From: Bacteroidales bacterium
Lineage (GTDB): Bacteria; Bacteroidota; Bacteroidia; Bacteroidales; UBA932
NCBI GenBank assembly: GCA_017935505.1
Contig: JAGBHM010000014.1
Coordinates: 186,001 to 250,000 of the forward strand
DNA: 64,000 nucleotides
Direction of reading: 5' to 3'
Shown one piece after another: positions 35,928-45,257 of the stretch. The translations under genes were made by a program, and so were the position numbers. Under the pieces are notes generated by a model. That model made no database searches and was not told the DNA's origin. It worked only from the letters and a program-made list of their open reading frames with translations. The stretch's first letter is position 1. Each line of letters opens with the position of its first letter.

Positions 35928-37061
35928 ATGAAAGCAAAAAGAAGTTGGAAGAGGGGTGTGGGATATGCTTCTTTCCGTATGTTGGCCATAATGGTCTTGG
36001 GTCTCTGGCCCTGTGCAGGATGCAACAGTGTACTGCAGGTTGAAACTGAAGAGGATTGTATGGGCGTAATACAGCTGGCAATTAGTGAAACTTCATTTTC
36101 TGTGATGAAGGAGCTTGCCTATGATACGCGCTCTGTCTGGAGCAAGGGGATGGATGATATTGATACCAATGATTTTATACTCTCTGTAACTACAGAGCAG
36201 GGTGCCAAGGTGTATGAGGGCAAATATGGCAGCCGGCCCGATCAGATGAGGGTGGTGCCCGGCACCTATAATATAAAGTTGCGCTCTGGAGAGTTTAAGA
36301 AACCTCAATTTGAGATGCCGGTTTATGGCGATGACAGATCTGTAGCAATTGAAAAAGATTCAACGGCAAGGGTTACACTAATGTGCCGACAGACAAACTC
36401 CGCAATAAGGCTCAGATTCACAGACAAGTTCAAGGAACAGTTCCCTGGCAAGGGGCTAATATTGGAAGATTCCAATGGAAGAATGCTCTATCCGTATGAT
36501 TCGCAGGATTATTGTTATGTATTGCCTGGCCCTGTCGGCCTGATGTATAATAATGGAATTTCAGATACGTTGCTCTTTTCGAAACAGCTTCCTGCACAAC
36601 AGATGCTCACATTGAATCTCTCTTATGCCCCGGGCAGCAAAAGTGCCCTGCTGAAAATTGAAAAGGATACTGTGAGGATATGGAAGAGCGAAAATTTTAA
36701 TGTGGGGCTGAAGATACCAACAGGTGCCGTTACAATTGATCAGGCCAAAGAGATGATTGGGGAGAAGAGTGTTATGGTATTCGGATTTGTTTTGGGAGGT
36801 GATGTGACAGAAAATACGATAAGGGTCAGAAGGCCCTTCTCATCCAGAACACATCTTTTGATTGCACCGTTGATGTCTGAGAGAAACAGGTATAATATGT
36901 TTGCTGTGGAACTGCCATCCGGGGATATACGCGAAGCCCTCAATCTCGTTGACAATAGAGATGTTTTGGGCTCCGCTATAGTTGTTACCGGAAATATTGT
37001 GGAGAGCTATTTCGGCTATCCGGGAATAAAAAGTACAAAGGCCTGTACGGTTTTGTATTAA
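35928..37061 (+). CDS. DUF4493/DUF6359-like lipoprotein
   Basis: A 377-residue protein from the ATG at 35928 (GTG and TTG codons directly upstream are also in frame). Its signal sequence is preceded by a long basic stretch and ends in a lipobox-like CAGC. The middle (MGVIQLAISETSFSVMKEL, then DFILSVTTEQGAKVYEGKY) looks like the DUF4493 domain of Bacteroides surface lipoproteins. The last ~110 residues (SVMVFGFVLGGDVTENTIRV, then NMFAVELPSGDIREALNLVD) match the OB-fold-like DUF6359 pattern. Function is unknown; surface attachment is likely. It converges on cstA with only 15 nt between. Confidence 0.65.
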   Translation: MKAKRSWKRGVGYASFRMLAIMVLGLWPCAGCNSVLQVETEEDCMGVIQLAISETSFSVMKELAYDTRSVWSKGMDDIDTNDFILSVTTEQGAKVYEGKYGSRPDQMRVVPGTYNIKLRSGEFKKPQFEMPVYGDDRSVAIEKDSTARVTLMCRQTNSAIRLRFTDKFKEQFPGKGLILEDSNGRMLYPYDSQDYCYVLPGPVGLMYNNGISDTLLFSKQLPAQQMLTLNLSYAPGSKSALLKIEKDTVRIWKSENFNVGLKIPTGAVTIDQAKEMIGEKSVMVFGFVLGGDVTENTIRVRRPFSSRTHLLIAPLMSERNRYNMFAVELPSGDIREALNLVDNRDVLGSAIVVTGNIVESYFGYPGIKSTKACTVLY

Positions 37062-37076
37062 TCTGCAGAACTGTGT

Positions 37077-38516
37077 TTACCTGCTGCCCTGTCTTGTGGC
37101 GTAGCGCAAGAATATGGCCAGAATGGTTGCAGCAACAACGCCTCCTGCTATATACCCTATTTCAGGTGAGAGGTTCAAACCACCATCCTTTACAGGTGCA
37201 ACAAGGAAGAAGCAGGTGCATATGAAGGTGAGGAATGTGGCAGGAAGTGACATGAGCCAGTGCGATTTGTTTACTGATGCAAAATATGTTGCGCATGTCC
37301 AAAGTGTGATAGTTGCCAGAACCTGGTTTCCTATTCCTACATAATTCCACAGTGTTGAGAAGCTTACATTGCAGAGTATGTATGCCAGTACAAATATAGG
37401 AATACAGATCAGGAGCCTGTTCTTTATAGGCTTCTGGTCGTAATTCAAAGCATCTGCAAAGATTAGCCTCAAACTGCGGAATGCAGTGTCACCGCTTGTT
37501 ATAGGGCACACCACAACACCTATTATTGCAATTACTGCTCCAGCGCTTCCAAGCCATGAATTGCAGATTTTGTCCACTATTATTGCAGGGGTAGCTCCAT
37601 CGGCATTGGCCAGATTGAGACCTTCCGGACCATTGAAGAATGCCATTGCCGCTGTTGCCCAGATGCAAGCCACTATTCCTTCGGCAATCATTGCTCCATA
37701 AAAGATTGGACGTCCATATTTTTCATTGCTCATACAGCGGGCCATCATAGGAGACTGTGTTGCGTGGAATCCGGAGATTGCACCGCATGATATTACAATG
37801 AAGAGAGTTGGAATAATCATATATTCGCTTGCATTGTTTCTGTAGTTTCTGAATGTTTCAGCTGTGAGTTCAACCATCTGTACCTCTCCGCTGAATCCCT
37901 TTATGAGCAGCATGATGCCTATGCCAACTGCCATGAAGAGCAGGGCTGCACCCATGAAGGGGTATATTTTTCCAATGATTTTATCAATTGGAAGCATTGT
38001 GGCAATGATATAGTAGCCAAAGACCACATAGAGCCAGATCTGCATGTTTGAATCAGTGAGATTGGCAAGCAGACCTGCCGGGCCATTTACAAATGAAGCT
38101 CCGACAGCCATAAGGAGTATTCCGGTGAAGAATACCATGAGCCTGCGCACATTCTTGCCGAGGTACTGGCCTACAATATCGGGGAGACTTTTTCCTCCAT
38201 TTCTTATTGAGAGCATGCCCGACATATAATCATGCGCGGCCCCCATGAAGATACAGCCAAGCACTATCCATACATAGGCAACCGGGCCATATGCTGCACC
38301 GAGTACTGCTCCAAAAATTGGTCCCAATCCTGCAATATTCAAGAATTGTATAATGAATATTCTCCAGGGACTCAATACTTTATAATCTATTCCATCTGCC
38401 TGGGAAATGGCAGGTGTCTTTCTGTTTCTGTCGGCACCAAAATAAGTGTCAATGAATTTGCCATACAAAAAATAGCCCAAGACAAGGGCTGCAATGGCTA
38501 TAAGGAATGTTATCAT
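37077..38516 (-). CDS. Carbon starvation protein CstA family transporter
   Basis: A 479-residue membrane protein with many helices, carrying CstA hallmarks: LSPWRIFIIQFLNIAGLGPI, GAAHDYMSGMLSIRNGG and SGFHATQSPMMARC. It has the short form usual in Bacteroidota (E. coli CstA is about 700 residues). CstA proteins take up pyruvate or peptides during carbon limitation; the substrate here is not known. A minus-strand -7 box TAAATTTG lies at 38538-38545, overlapping the control region of the divergent dehydrogenase. Confidence 0.92.
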   Translation of the reverse strand: MITFLIAIAALVLGYFLYGKFIDTYFGADRNRKTPAISQADGIDYKVLSPWRIFIIQFLNIAGLGPIFGAVLGAAYGPVAYVWIVLGCIFMGAAHDYMSGMLSIRNGGKSLPDIVGQYLGKNVRRLMVFFTGILLMAVGASFVNGPAGLLANLTDSNMQIWLYVVFGYYIIATMLPIDKIIGKIYPFMGAALLFMAVGIGIMLLIKGFSGEVQMVELTAETFRNYRNNASEYMIIPTLFIVISCGAISGFHATQSPMMARCMSNEKYGRPIFYGAMIAEGIVACIWATAAMAFFNGPEGLNLANADGATPAIIVDKICNSWLGSAGAVIAIIGVVVCPITSGDTAFRSLRLIFADALNYDQKPIKNRLLICIPIFVLAYILCNVSFSTLWNYVGIGNQVLATITLWTCATYFASVNKSHWLMSLPATFLTFICTCFFLVAPVKDGGLNLSPEIGYIAGGVVAATILAIFLRYATRQGSR

Positions 38517-38537
38517 GACTGTTGTATTTTATGGCGG

Positions 38538-38545
38538 CAAATTTA
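38538..38545 (-). promoter_or_regulatory. -7 promoter box of cstA
   Basis: Minus strand TAAATTTG, 21 nt before the cstA ATG at 38516. It is 12 nt from the opposite -7 box at 38558-38565, so the divergent promoters overlap. Confidence 0.55.
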
Positions 38546-38557
38546 TAAAAATATGTC

Positions 38558-38565
38558 TATTTTTG
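38558..38565 (+). promoter_or_regulatory. -7 promoter box of the short-chain dehydrogenase gene
   Basis: TATTTTTG matches TAnnTTTG and ends 4 nt before the ATG at 38570, predicting an mRNA that starts at or next to the start codon. Confidence 0.5.
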
Positions 38566-38569
38566 TGAC

Positions 38570-39304
38570 ATGAAACGTGTAATAATTATAGGTGCATCTT
38601 CCGGTATTGGAAGGATGCTGGCTGAACATTATGCCTCTGAAGGGTGCAAGGTTGCAATCGCTGCCCGCAGAGAGGAGAACTTGAAGGAGATACAGTCTCT
38701 CTATCCCAATAATGTCTCATACGCTGTGATGGATGTGACACAGAGCTCCGCTTCGGATATATTCAATTCATTGCTGGAATCGGCCGGTGGCGCGGATCTT
38801 ATACTCTATTGCTCAGGTGCCGGCAAACATTCTGAAGAACTTCTGCCAGAAATAGAACATCTTACAACTGATGTGAATGTGAATGGATTCCTGAATATTA
38901 TTGTGCCTGCTTTCAACTATTTTGTAAACCGACAGGAAAATTCGGAATATGTGCCGCAAATAGTTACAATCTCCTCTGTGGCATCATTCAGAGGCCTTGG
39001 TGCAAGCCCTTCATACTCTGCAACTAAAAGGTTCCAGTCTATCTATTTCGAAGCATTGGGGCAGCTGTCGGCAATAAAGAGGGTAAAGATTGATTTTACC
39101 GCAATCAAGCCAGGATTCATTGCTACAGATTTCATAAGCCGCAAATATATAATGACCATGCCTCTCCCATATGCAGTAAAGCGTATAATCAAGGCAATAG
39201 AGAGAAGAAAGAAGAACTGCATTATTGATTGGCGTTGGGCAATTGCAGTAGCTCTGATGAAACTCATTCCAACCTGCATCTGGAGGAAGTTGCGGATACA
39301 TTAA
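38570..39304 (+). CDS. Short-chain dehydrogenase/reductase (SDR)
   Basis: A 244-residue classical SDR with the NAD(P)-binding GASSGIGR (8-15), the SS pair at 135-136, and catalytic Tyr149 and Lys153 (YSATK). The basic residues AARREE after strand 2 favour NADP. The C-terminal ~40 residues, with KKNCIIDWRWAIAVALMKLI, form a hydrophobic tail that could attach it to the membrane. Substrate unknown. It is divergent from cstA and has a -7 box 4 nt before its ATG. Confidence 0.9.
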   Translation: MKRVIIIGASSGIGRMLAEHYASEGCKVAIAARREENLKEIQSLYPNNVSYAVMDVTQSSASDIFNSLLESAGGADLILYCSGAGKHSEELLPEIEHLTTDVNVNGFLNIIVPAFNYFVNRQENSEYVPQIVTISSVASFRGLGASPSYSATKRFQSIYFEALGQLSAIKRVKIDFTAIKPGFIATDFISRKYIMTMPLPYAVKRIIKAIERRKKNCIIDWRWAIAVALMKLIPTCIWRKLRIH

Positions 39305-39378
39305 TTGGTAGGCGCAAAATTAAAACTAGAAAGATAGCCTATCCTTCTCCAACAAGGATATTAAAACTATAATCAAAT

Positions 39379-39999
39379 ATGCAAAAAATACTTCTAATAT
39401 TGTTGTTCATTGTTTGTTGCTTTCCGGATATTTGGGCAAAGAACGGTGAAAAATATACCAGACATGAAGTTTATGGTGGTATTGGATTTGGGCCTCTTAA
39501 AGATGCGATACCGGAAAACGCTCCTTATTTTGATGCTCTGAGTGCTTCGTATTTGTTTAAAAACAAGGATTATTCAGAGACCTTTATGGCTGGATACATG
39601 ATAAGTTTGTCGAGAAACATGGCGATAGGACTATCATATTCTACATTTAAAATGGAGTCTGAATTGTGGATTAACGCTGCAAAATATAGAACAGCAGTTG
39701 TGAGTGCAAAGTATAATATCTGGATGCTTAATGCAAGATATAAATGGTTGCAGAGAGGAAGCCTTTCATTATATTCACGAGCCGGAGTGGGTGTAATAAA
39801 TATGAAAGTTGATGAACCTGAGTATGATGATATGGGCGCATTTGGGAGTATCACCGGATGGGAAAATCAAAACGGTTTTGCATGGCAGGTGGTACCAGTC
39901 GGGGTACAATATACATTTTTCAAACACATTGGCTTATTTGCAGAAGGTGGTATAGGTATTGAGTCCTGTTTTTCTGCAGGCCTTAAATTATTGTTTTGA
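39379..39999 (+). CDS. Outer-membrane beta-barrel protein, unknown function
   Basis: A 206-residue exported protein (signal peptide, cleavage near IWA). Alternating hydrophobic strands such as SRNMAIGLSYSTFKMES, YNIWMLNARYKWLQRGSLSL and VVPVGVQYTFFKHIGLFAEG, with a final GLKLLF, fit a small 8-strand barrel. No enzyme motif is seen. It is followed after 35 nt by a TonB-dependent receptor and a DUF4249 lipoprotein on the same strand, so it probably belongs to that outer-membrane cluster. The 74-nt upstream gap shows no TAnnTTTG box. Confidence 0.6.
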   Translation: MQKILLILLFIVCCFPDIWAKNGEKYTRHEVYGGIGFGPLKDAIPENAPYFDALSASYLFKNKDYSETFMAGYMISLSRNMAIGLSYSTFKMESELWINAAKYRTAVVSAKYNIWMLNARYKWLQRGSLSLYSRAGVGVINMKVDEPEYDDMGAFGSITGWENQNGFAWQVVPVGVQYTFFKHIGLFAEGGIGIESCFSAGLKLLF

Positions 40000-40034
40000 C
40001 AGATAGAAAAATTGCCTGAGTATAACAAATATTA

Positions 40035-40793
40035 ATGGAAATTTTGAAGAAACTATTTTTACTGCCGATATTATTACTTTACAGCTGTCTTGCTTTTTCT
40101 CAGAATGGTCTTTTAAGTGGAAAGATAGTAGATTCCAAAACTAAATCACCTTTAGCTGGGGCATATTTGCACGTAAAGGGATATAATAAGGTTGTATCAG
40201 CAGGAAATGAAGGTGAATATGCTATTTTATTGCCATTGGATACTAGTTTTATGATTCAGGCAACGTATATAGGGTATACACCTTGCGATTTTCAAGTATG
40301 TTTGGCTTCAGATAGCACTATAAATATTCTAATGGATTCCAGTAATGAACTCTCTAAAGTTTATGTGTATGGCGAAAAAAATGATTTTGGTGCAAAAAGT
40401 GCTCAGATGAGTGCGATATCGGTTCCTATTGAGCAAATAAAGGGAGTGCCTGCATTGTTTGGAGAGGTGGATGTGATGAAAGTTCTTCAGAAGTTGCCAG
40501 GTGTACAGTCTATGGGAGATGGTGCGTCGAACATTTATGTGAGAGGTGGAAATTATGATCAGAATTTGATTACCTTGGATGGTAGCACTCTGTACAATTC
40601 AGAGCATTTGAAAGGTTTTGTATCTGCTGTAAATTCAGATATAATCAATAATTTATTACTCTATAAAGGAGGTTTTCCTGCCAGATATGGTGCCAGAATC
40701 TCAAGTGTTGTAGACATAGGCGTAAAGGAGGGAAATTTTAAAAAATTGGTGGAAGTGTTGGAATTGGAATGCTTGCATCAAAGGTTCATGTAG
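40035..40793 (+). pseudogene. TonB-dependent receptor, N-terminal part (frameshifted)
   Basis: The first 252 codons of a TonB-dependent receptor: signal peptide, a carboxypeptidase-regulatory-like domain (GLLSGKIVDSKTKSPLAGAY), then the plug (LPGVQSMGDGASNIYVRGGN, FPARYGARISSVVDIGVKEG). After NFKK the frame runs into ECLHQRFM and a stop at 40791-40793. The rest of the receptor continues in the -1 frame (next entry), rejoining as KKIGGSVGIGML. The break is at an A6 run (40740-40745); one more A would restore a single protein of about 843 residues. It may be a true mutation, a reversible slippage tract or a sequencing error. Confidence 0.8.
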
Positions 40794-42565
40794 AAGGTCC
40801 CGTATTGAGAGAACGTACATCATTTAATATAGCAGCAAGAGCATCTTATTTTGATGCAATTGTGTTTCCTGTATTGAAAAAGATTTACGATAAACCTAGG
40901 AGTCTTCAGCCCTATGCAAATATGAATTTTTATGATGTAAATGCCAAATTAGTACATCGTTTTTCTGATAGAGACAAGATATCAGCTGTATTTTACTGGG
41001 GTAAGGATGTAAATGATTCAGCTCCAACCGAAAGCTTTCAAAAGTATTCGTCAGTGAAAAAAGTTGTCAATAATACAAGAGGTAATAGTGCTGAAAATCA
41101 ATGGGGTAATATGGTGTCAAGCCTTTTTTATACCCATAGAGGAGATAATAACTTTTTCGCAAATGTGAACCTTAGCTTCAGCAGGTATGATTACAGGTTG
41201 AAAATTGCATCAGATATTCGTGACCAAATCAGTGAGACTATAACATCGGAGGTGCTTTATAAGTATGTCGAAAATTCGTATACACAGTACAATTCCGATA
41301 TAAAAGATCTGGCTTTATCTGTTGATTTTCAGAAAAATATAAAAAAACACAATGTGAGATGGGGCGCTAAGGTGTCATCGCAAAGATTTGGTCCGATAGT
41401 TGATGTCTTTAAAGATTGTTATAAAAAAATATGGAAAGATGGGAGATATTTTGAAACTGCCCAGTATGTAGATACTATTTTGGGGCAGAATCATAATATG
41501 CAGTTGTATTCACTTTATGCTGAGGATGATTTTGAGTTTGGGAAAAAGTGGAAAATGAATTTTGGATTAAGATATTCGTTATATGCGGTAAAGGATAAAT
41601 CGTATCATTCGCTGGAGCCGCGAGTTTCATTAAGATTTCTTATAAATGATAGAATGGCGCTAAAAGGTTCTTATTCCCGTATGGTACAAGGGCTGCATTT
41701 GCTGAGCAGCAGCAACTTAGTTATGCCGTCTGATATATGGGTTCCTGTTACCAAAAATGTACCGTTGATAACATCGAATCAATGGGCCGTAGGATATAAC
41801 TGCAATATAATTGATTGCATTGATTTTTCTGTTGAAGGGTACTACAAAACTATGGAGAACCTAATGGAATATGGAGAGGGAACTTCATATACAAAAGTGA
41901 ATGGAGATTGGCAGAATCAAATTGTTCTGGGAAAGGGAAGAGCATTTGGTGTGGAATTATTAGTAGAAAAAAGGCTGGGAAGAAGCACAGGATGGATTGG
42001 CTATACATGGTCTAAATCTCTGCGAAAATTTGATTCAGACAATAATATCCTAAATGGTGGGAGTGAGTTTTATGCCGGGAATGATTGCAGGCATAATATC
42101 AATATGGTATGGATGCATACCTTTAACAAACATTGGAAGGTATCTGGAAGCTGGACTTATAAAACAGGCAGAAGGGGAACACTTCCCACTACAAGTATTT
42201 ATGGAGGGAAGCCCGATGAGTATGATGCATTTGGTAACTGGATGTCAAGTGATACTGCATATAGTGGAAATGTGGCATCCCCAAATGCTGAACACGTGAT
42301 TTATTTAGATAAGTTTTTAAAATACTATACATATAGGCAGCGTAATGGTTTTGTGTTACCTGATATACATAGACTGGATGTAAGTGTAACCTATACAACT
42401 GATATATCTGTTGGTGAGCTAGATTTGTCTTTGGATATATGTAATTTATATAACAGAATGAATATATCCAATGTTTATATAGGGTATCACAATAATAAAA
42501 CAGTTTTAAAGGGAGTATGTGTGTTCCCTTTTATGCCATCATTTAATATCTGCCTTCATTTTTAA
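40769..42565 (+). pseudogene. TonB-dependent receptor, C-terminal barrel part (frameshifted)
   Basis: This is the second piece of the receptor above; 598 codons can be read from an in-frame ATG at 40769, but it is not an independent gene because it has no signal peptide. The content is the remaining barrel, with strand pairs such as KMNFGLRYSLYAVKDKSYHS and YGCNIIDCIDFSVEGYYKT-like segments, and it ends with an aromatic residue (FNICLHF) as outer-membrane barrels do. Apart from the single shift no other damage is seen, so the lesion is recent or artefactual. The DUF4249 partner starts 3 nt downstream. Confidence 0.8.
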
Positions 42566-42568
42566 ATT

Positions 42569-43579
42569 ATGGAAACCTTAAAATACATATTAATATCGCT
42601 GCTGTTTTTAGCATTGTCGAGTTGTGAAAAAAATATAGATTTTAACCACGGAGATACCTTGATTGAAGGTGTAACCATAAATGCACTTGCAGTTGGTGAT
42701 ACTGTGTTTATTGCTTCAATATCAAAAGCTTATCCATTTTATAGAATGAAAGCTATGGAGGGAGATCTCTTTTGGATTTATGAGGGTATGCAAATGGAAC
42801 AGTATGACGATTTCTTTAGAGATTCTGCCCTTATAAGAGATGCTTATGTGCAACTTGTAGTGAATGATACGCAGCGGTATAAAATGAATTATGATGCTGA
42901 TACATATACCTATAAAAGTACGTATATTCCAAAAGGTGGAGATAATGTTATGATAAGTGTTGAGGCATTTGACTTCCCTATAGCCAAATCAAAAATTCAG
43001 ATTCCTTATCCTCAGAGTATTGAAGTTGTATCATGTGAAAAGATCTATTCTCCAAATAATGGAATGGTGGCAGAAGGTAATATGTATGACTACATGGGTA
43101 AGGATACTATAGCCCGTATAACTCTAAAAATAGTAGATCCCGGCAATGTGCAAAATTATTACAGATTGAAAGTAAGAGGATATGCATTGAGTTACTATAG
43201 TGATAGTTCCATAGCCTATATGCACAATGATATATACACCTCTGCCGATGTTATTTTTAAAGATGAGCAATTGTTAAAGGGGTATAGAGGTTGGCCGGCC
43301 TATTTTTCAAATGTTTTCTCTGATCAATTATTTAATGGTAGAGATTATGAATTTGTGATAGAAAGCCGTTTAAGGATGGGAGAATTGGGAACTAATTATG
43401 CTGTAGTTGAATTACAGTCAATAACAAAGGAGTTGTATTATTATCTTAAATCAACAATGCTGTACCGTATTACAAATCAGGATGCCTACACAGAGCCTAT
43501 TAATATTTATAGTAATGTAGATAATGGTTGGGGAATATTTGGCGGTGTAAATTCATGCAGGCATATAATTCCACTTTAA
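42569..43579 (+). CDS. DUF4249 family lipoprotein
   Basis: A 336-residue lipoprotein with lipobox LSSC (mature start CEKNIDFNHGDTLIEG). The body has the immunoglobulin-like start and the ending GWGIFGGVNS typical of DUF4249, a family encoded next to TonB-dependent receptors in Bacteroidota and thought to sit at the cell surface with them. It starts 3 nt after the receptor stop, so the two are translationally coupled. Substrate unknown. It converges on the glutaminase gene with 12 nt between, leaving no room for a separate terminator. Confidence 0.82.
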   Translation: METLKYILISLLFLALSSCEKNIDFNHGDTLIEGVTINALAVGDTVFIASISKAYPFYRMKAMEGDLFWIYEGMQMEQYDDFFRDSALIRDAYVQLVVNDTQRYKMNYDADTYTYKSTYIPKGGDNVMISVEAFDFPIAKSKIQIPYPQSIEVVSCEKIYSPNNGMVAEGNMYDYMGKDTIARITLKIVDPGNVQNYYRLKVRGYALSYYSDSSIAYMHNDIYTSADVIFKDEQLLKGYRGWPAYFSNVFSDQLFNGRDYEFVIESRLRMGELGTNYAVVELQSITKELYYYLKSTMLYRITNQDAYTEPINIYSNVDNGWGIFGGVNSCRHIIPL

Positions 43580-43591
43580 ACTTTGGCCTTT

Positions 43592-44563
43592 TTAGAATAC
43601 GCTTATACCCAAATCTGTTGTGAAATCTTCGAGAGCCTTTATGCCTCGGTATGAGTTTCCGTTGGAGTTCAGTTCAGGACTCCATACGGCAATACTCAGT
43701 TTCCCAGGAATTACAGCAACAATTCCACCTCCTACACCACTCTTGCCCGGAAGGCCAACTCTGTAGGCAAAGTCTCCTGATTCGTTGTAGAGTCCGCAGG
43801 TCATCATCAGGGCATTGATGCGTTTTGTATTGCGCTTGCCAATAACCTCTTTACCAGTGAGCGGATTGATGCCACCATTTGCAAGGAAGAGGAAGGCAGC
43901 AGCCAGCTGCTGTGTATTCATTGTGATACTGCACTGATGGCAATATGTATTTATTACATCGTTTACGCTGTTTTCGATATTTCCGAAACTCTTCATCAAG
44001 TGGGCCAATGCAAAATTTCTCTCAGCAGTCAGAATTTCCGATTGGGCAGTTATTTTATCGTACTCTATATCATCTGACCCCGCCAGCTCTTTTACAAAAT
44101 TGAGAATGGACTCCTTGGCTCGGCCCCTTGTGCTGAGTCCGGTCACCTGATTATTTTCATTTTTTGAATAATTCAGAAGCCTGTCTGTAATGACTATTGC
44201 TCCGGCATTGATGAAAGGGTTGCGCGGAATACCCTTTTCATACTCAAGCTGGACCAGGGAGTTGAAACTGTTTCCGGAAGGCTCCCTTCCAACAGATTTC
44301 CAGATATCATCACCCATGAGAGACGAGAGCATTGCCAATGTAAAGACCTTTGATATACTCTGTATGGAGAAGCCGGTTGTATAGTCGCCTATACTGTATT
44401 GGAACCCGTCGACCGTTGCTACAGATATGGCAAACTGGTCTGGATTTACAGTTGACAATGTGGGGATATAATCTGCAACTTTTCCTTGTCCAATGCACTC
44501 CCTATACCTTTTATATATGTTGGAAACGATGATTTCCAGATTGTGGTTTTCCTGAATATTCAT
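43592..44563 (-). CDS. glsA: Glutaminase
   Basis: A 323-residue serine-dependent glutaminase that converts glutamine to glutamate and ammonia. The beta-lactamase-like SxxK motif lies in FSIQSISKVF (Ser69, Lys72), with EPSGNSFNS, NPFINAGAI and the late GKSGVGGGI also diagnostic. I start it at MNIQENHN (ATG 44563): the longer frame would run through the -7 box TATCTTTG at 44569-44576. That box ends only 5 nt from the ATG, so the mRNA is probably leaderless. In gut bacteria glutaminase with a GadC-type antiporter supports acid resistance; no antiporter is adjacent. Confidence 0.94.
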   Translation of the reverse strand: MNIQENHNLEIIVSNIYKRYRECIGQGKVADYIPTLSTVNPDQFAISVATVDGFQYSIGDYTTGFSIQSISKVFTLAMLSSLMGDDIWKSVGREPSGNSFNSLVQLEYEKGIPRNPFINAGAIVITDRLLNYSKNENNQVTGLSTRGRAKESILNFVKELAGSDDIEYDKITAQSEILTAERNFALAHLMKSFGNIENSVNDVINTYCHQCSITMNTQQLAAAFLFLANGGINPLTGKEVIGKRNTKRINALMMTCGLYNESGDFAYRVGLPGKSGVGGGIVAVIPGKLSIAVWSPELNSNGNSYRGIKALEDFTTDLGISVF

Positions 44564-44568
44564 AAAGG

Positions 44569-44576
44569 CAAAGATA
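44569..44576 (-). promoter_or_regulatory. -7 promoter box of glsA
   Basis: Minus strand TATCTTTG matches TAnnTTTG and ends 5 nt before the glsA ATG. It decides the start codon choice. Confidence 0.6.
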
Positions 44577-44607
44577 AAAAATATATTCAATTATCGTCAT
44601 AAATGCG

Positions 44608-44615
44608 TACATTTG
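44608..44615 (+). promoter_or_regulatory. -7 promoter box of the XRE-cupin regulator
   Basis: TACATTTG matches TAnnTTTG, 31 nt before the ATG at 44647. Confidence 0.5.
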
Positions 44616-44646
44616 CGGCCGTGTAACCAACAAAAACCTGTATAAA

Positions 44647-45225
44647 ATGACAGATAAATTAAATTCTGCACCAGGCAGCAAAATCAAAGCATTGCGTGAG
44701 TTAAAGGGGATATTGCCTGAGGATATGGCAGAGCGTTCAGGACTTGACATAGAGTTTTATAAATCACTGGAGAATGATGATGTACTGCCAACTTTGGGCG
44801 ATCTTATAAAAGTTTCGAGAGTGCTGGGCATAAGATTGGGTATGTTGCTCGATGATTATCAAGACGAAGGCCCTGTTGTGTCAAGAGCAAAAGAGTGTGA
44901 CGCAAATGCTGCAATCAGAAGCAAGAGAGGGGAGAGCGGCGGATATTCATACCATTCACTCTCTGCAAGGAAAGGTAACAGGCATATGGAGACATACTCT
45001 GTGAATCTTGAACCGGCAGCAGGTGAAAAGACATTGTCTGACCACGAAGGTGAAGAGTTTATCTATGTATTGGAGGGTGAGGCTGAACTCATCTATGGCA
45101 AGGAGGTGTATAGACTTCAGGCTGGAGACAGCATCTATTTTGATTCAATTGTGCCTCATCATATAGGCTCCGCTTCTTCTGAGAAGCCGGCTAAAGTTCT
45201 GGCTGTAATTTATATTCCTGCATAA
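44647..45225 (+). CDS. XRE-family transcriptional regulator with cupin domain
   Basis: A 192-residue regulator: helix-turn-helix at about 10-68 ([20 protein letters not shown], then [13 protein letters not shown]) and a C-terminal cupin barrel ([22 protein letters not shown] segment and [15 protein letters not shown]). The cupin is the likely effector or metal site. It is followed by an acyl-CoA synthetase gene, a pairing often seen in Bacteroidales, so it probably controls that gene in response to a fatty-acid-type signal. A perfect hairpin terminator overlaps its stop codon. Confidence 0.88.
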   Translation: MTDKLNSAPGSKIKALRELKGILPEDMAERSGLDIEFYKSLENDDVLPTLGDLIKVSRVLGIRLGMLLDDYQDEGPVVSRAKECDANAAIRSKRGESGGYSYHSLSARKGNRHMETYSVNLEPAAGEKTLSDHEGEEFIYVLEGEAELIYGKEVYRLQAGDSIYFDSIVPHHIGSASSEKPAKVLAVIYIPA

Positions 45226-45244
45226 CGGCAATCCGTTATTTTTT
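45222..45244 (+). terminator. Hairpin terminator/attenuator between regulator and acyl-CoA synthetase
   Basis: ATAACGG-CAAT-CCGTTAT (45222-45239) followed by a T run to 45244. It overlaps the stop codon of the cupin regulator and ends 13 nt before the next ATG, so the downstream gene depends on read-through. Confidence 0.7.
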
Positions 45245-45257
45245 GAAACGTTCCAAA

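Noticed and set aside
40734..40748. Programmed -1 ribosomal frameshifting in the TonB receptor
   Set aside because: The run is six A with a preceding T; the zero-frame codons do not form an X XXY YYZ slippery heptamer and no stem-loop was evident. Indel or slippage of the tract is simpler.
40769..42565. Treating the receptor barrel as an independent gene starting at 40769
   Set aside because: It has no signal peptide or plug, and its frame continues exactly from the upstream piece after a one-base shift.
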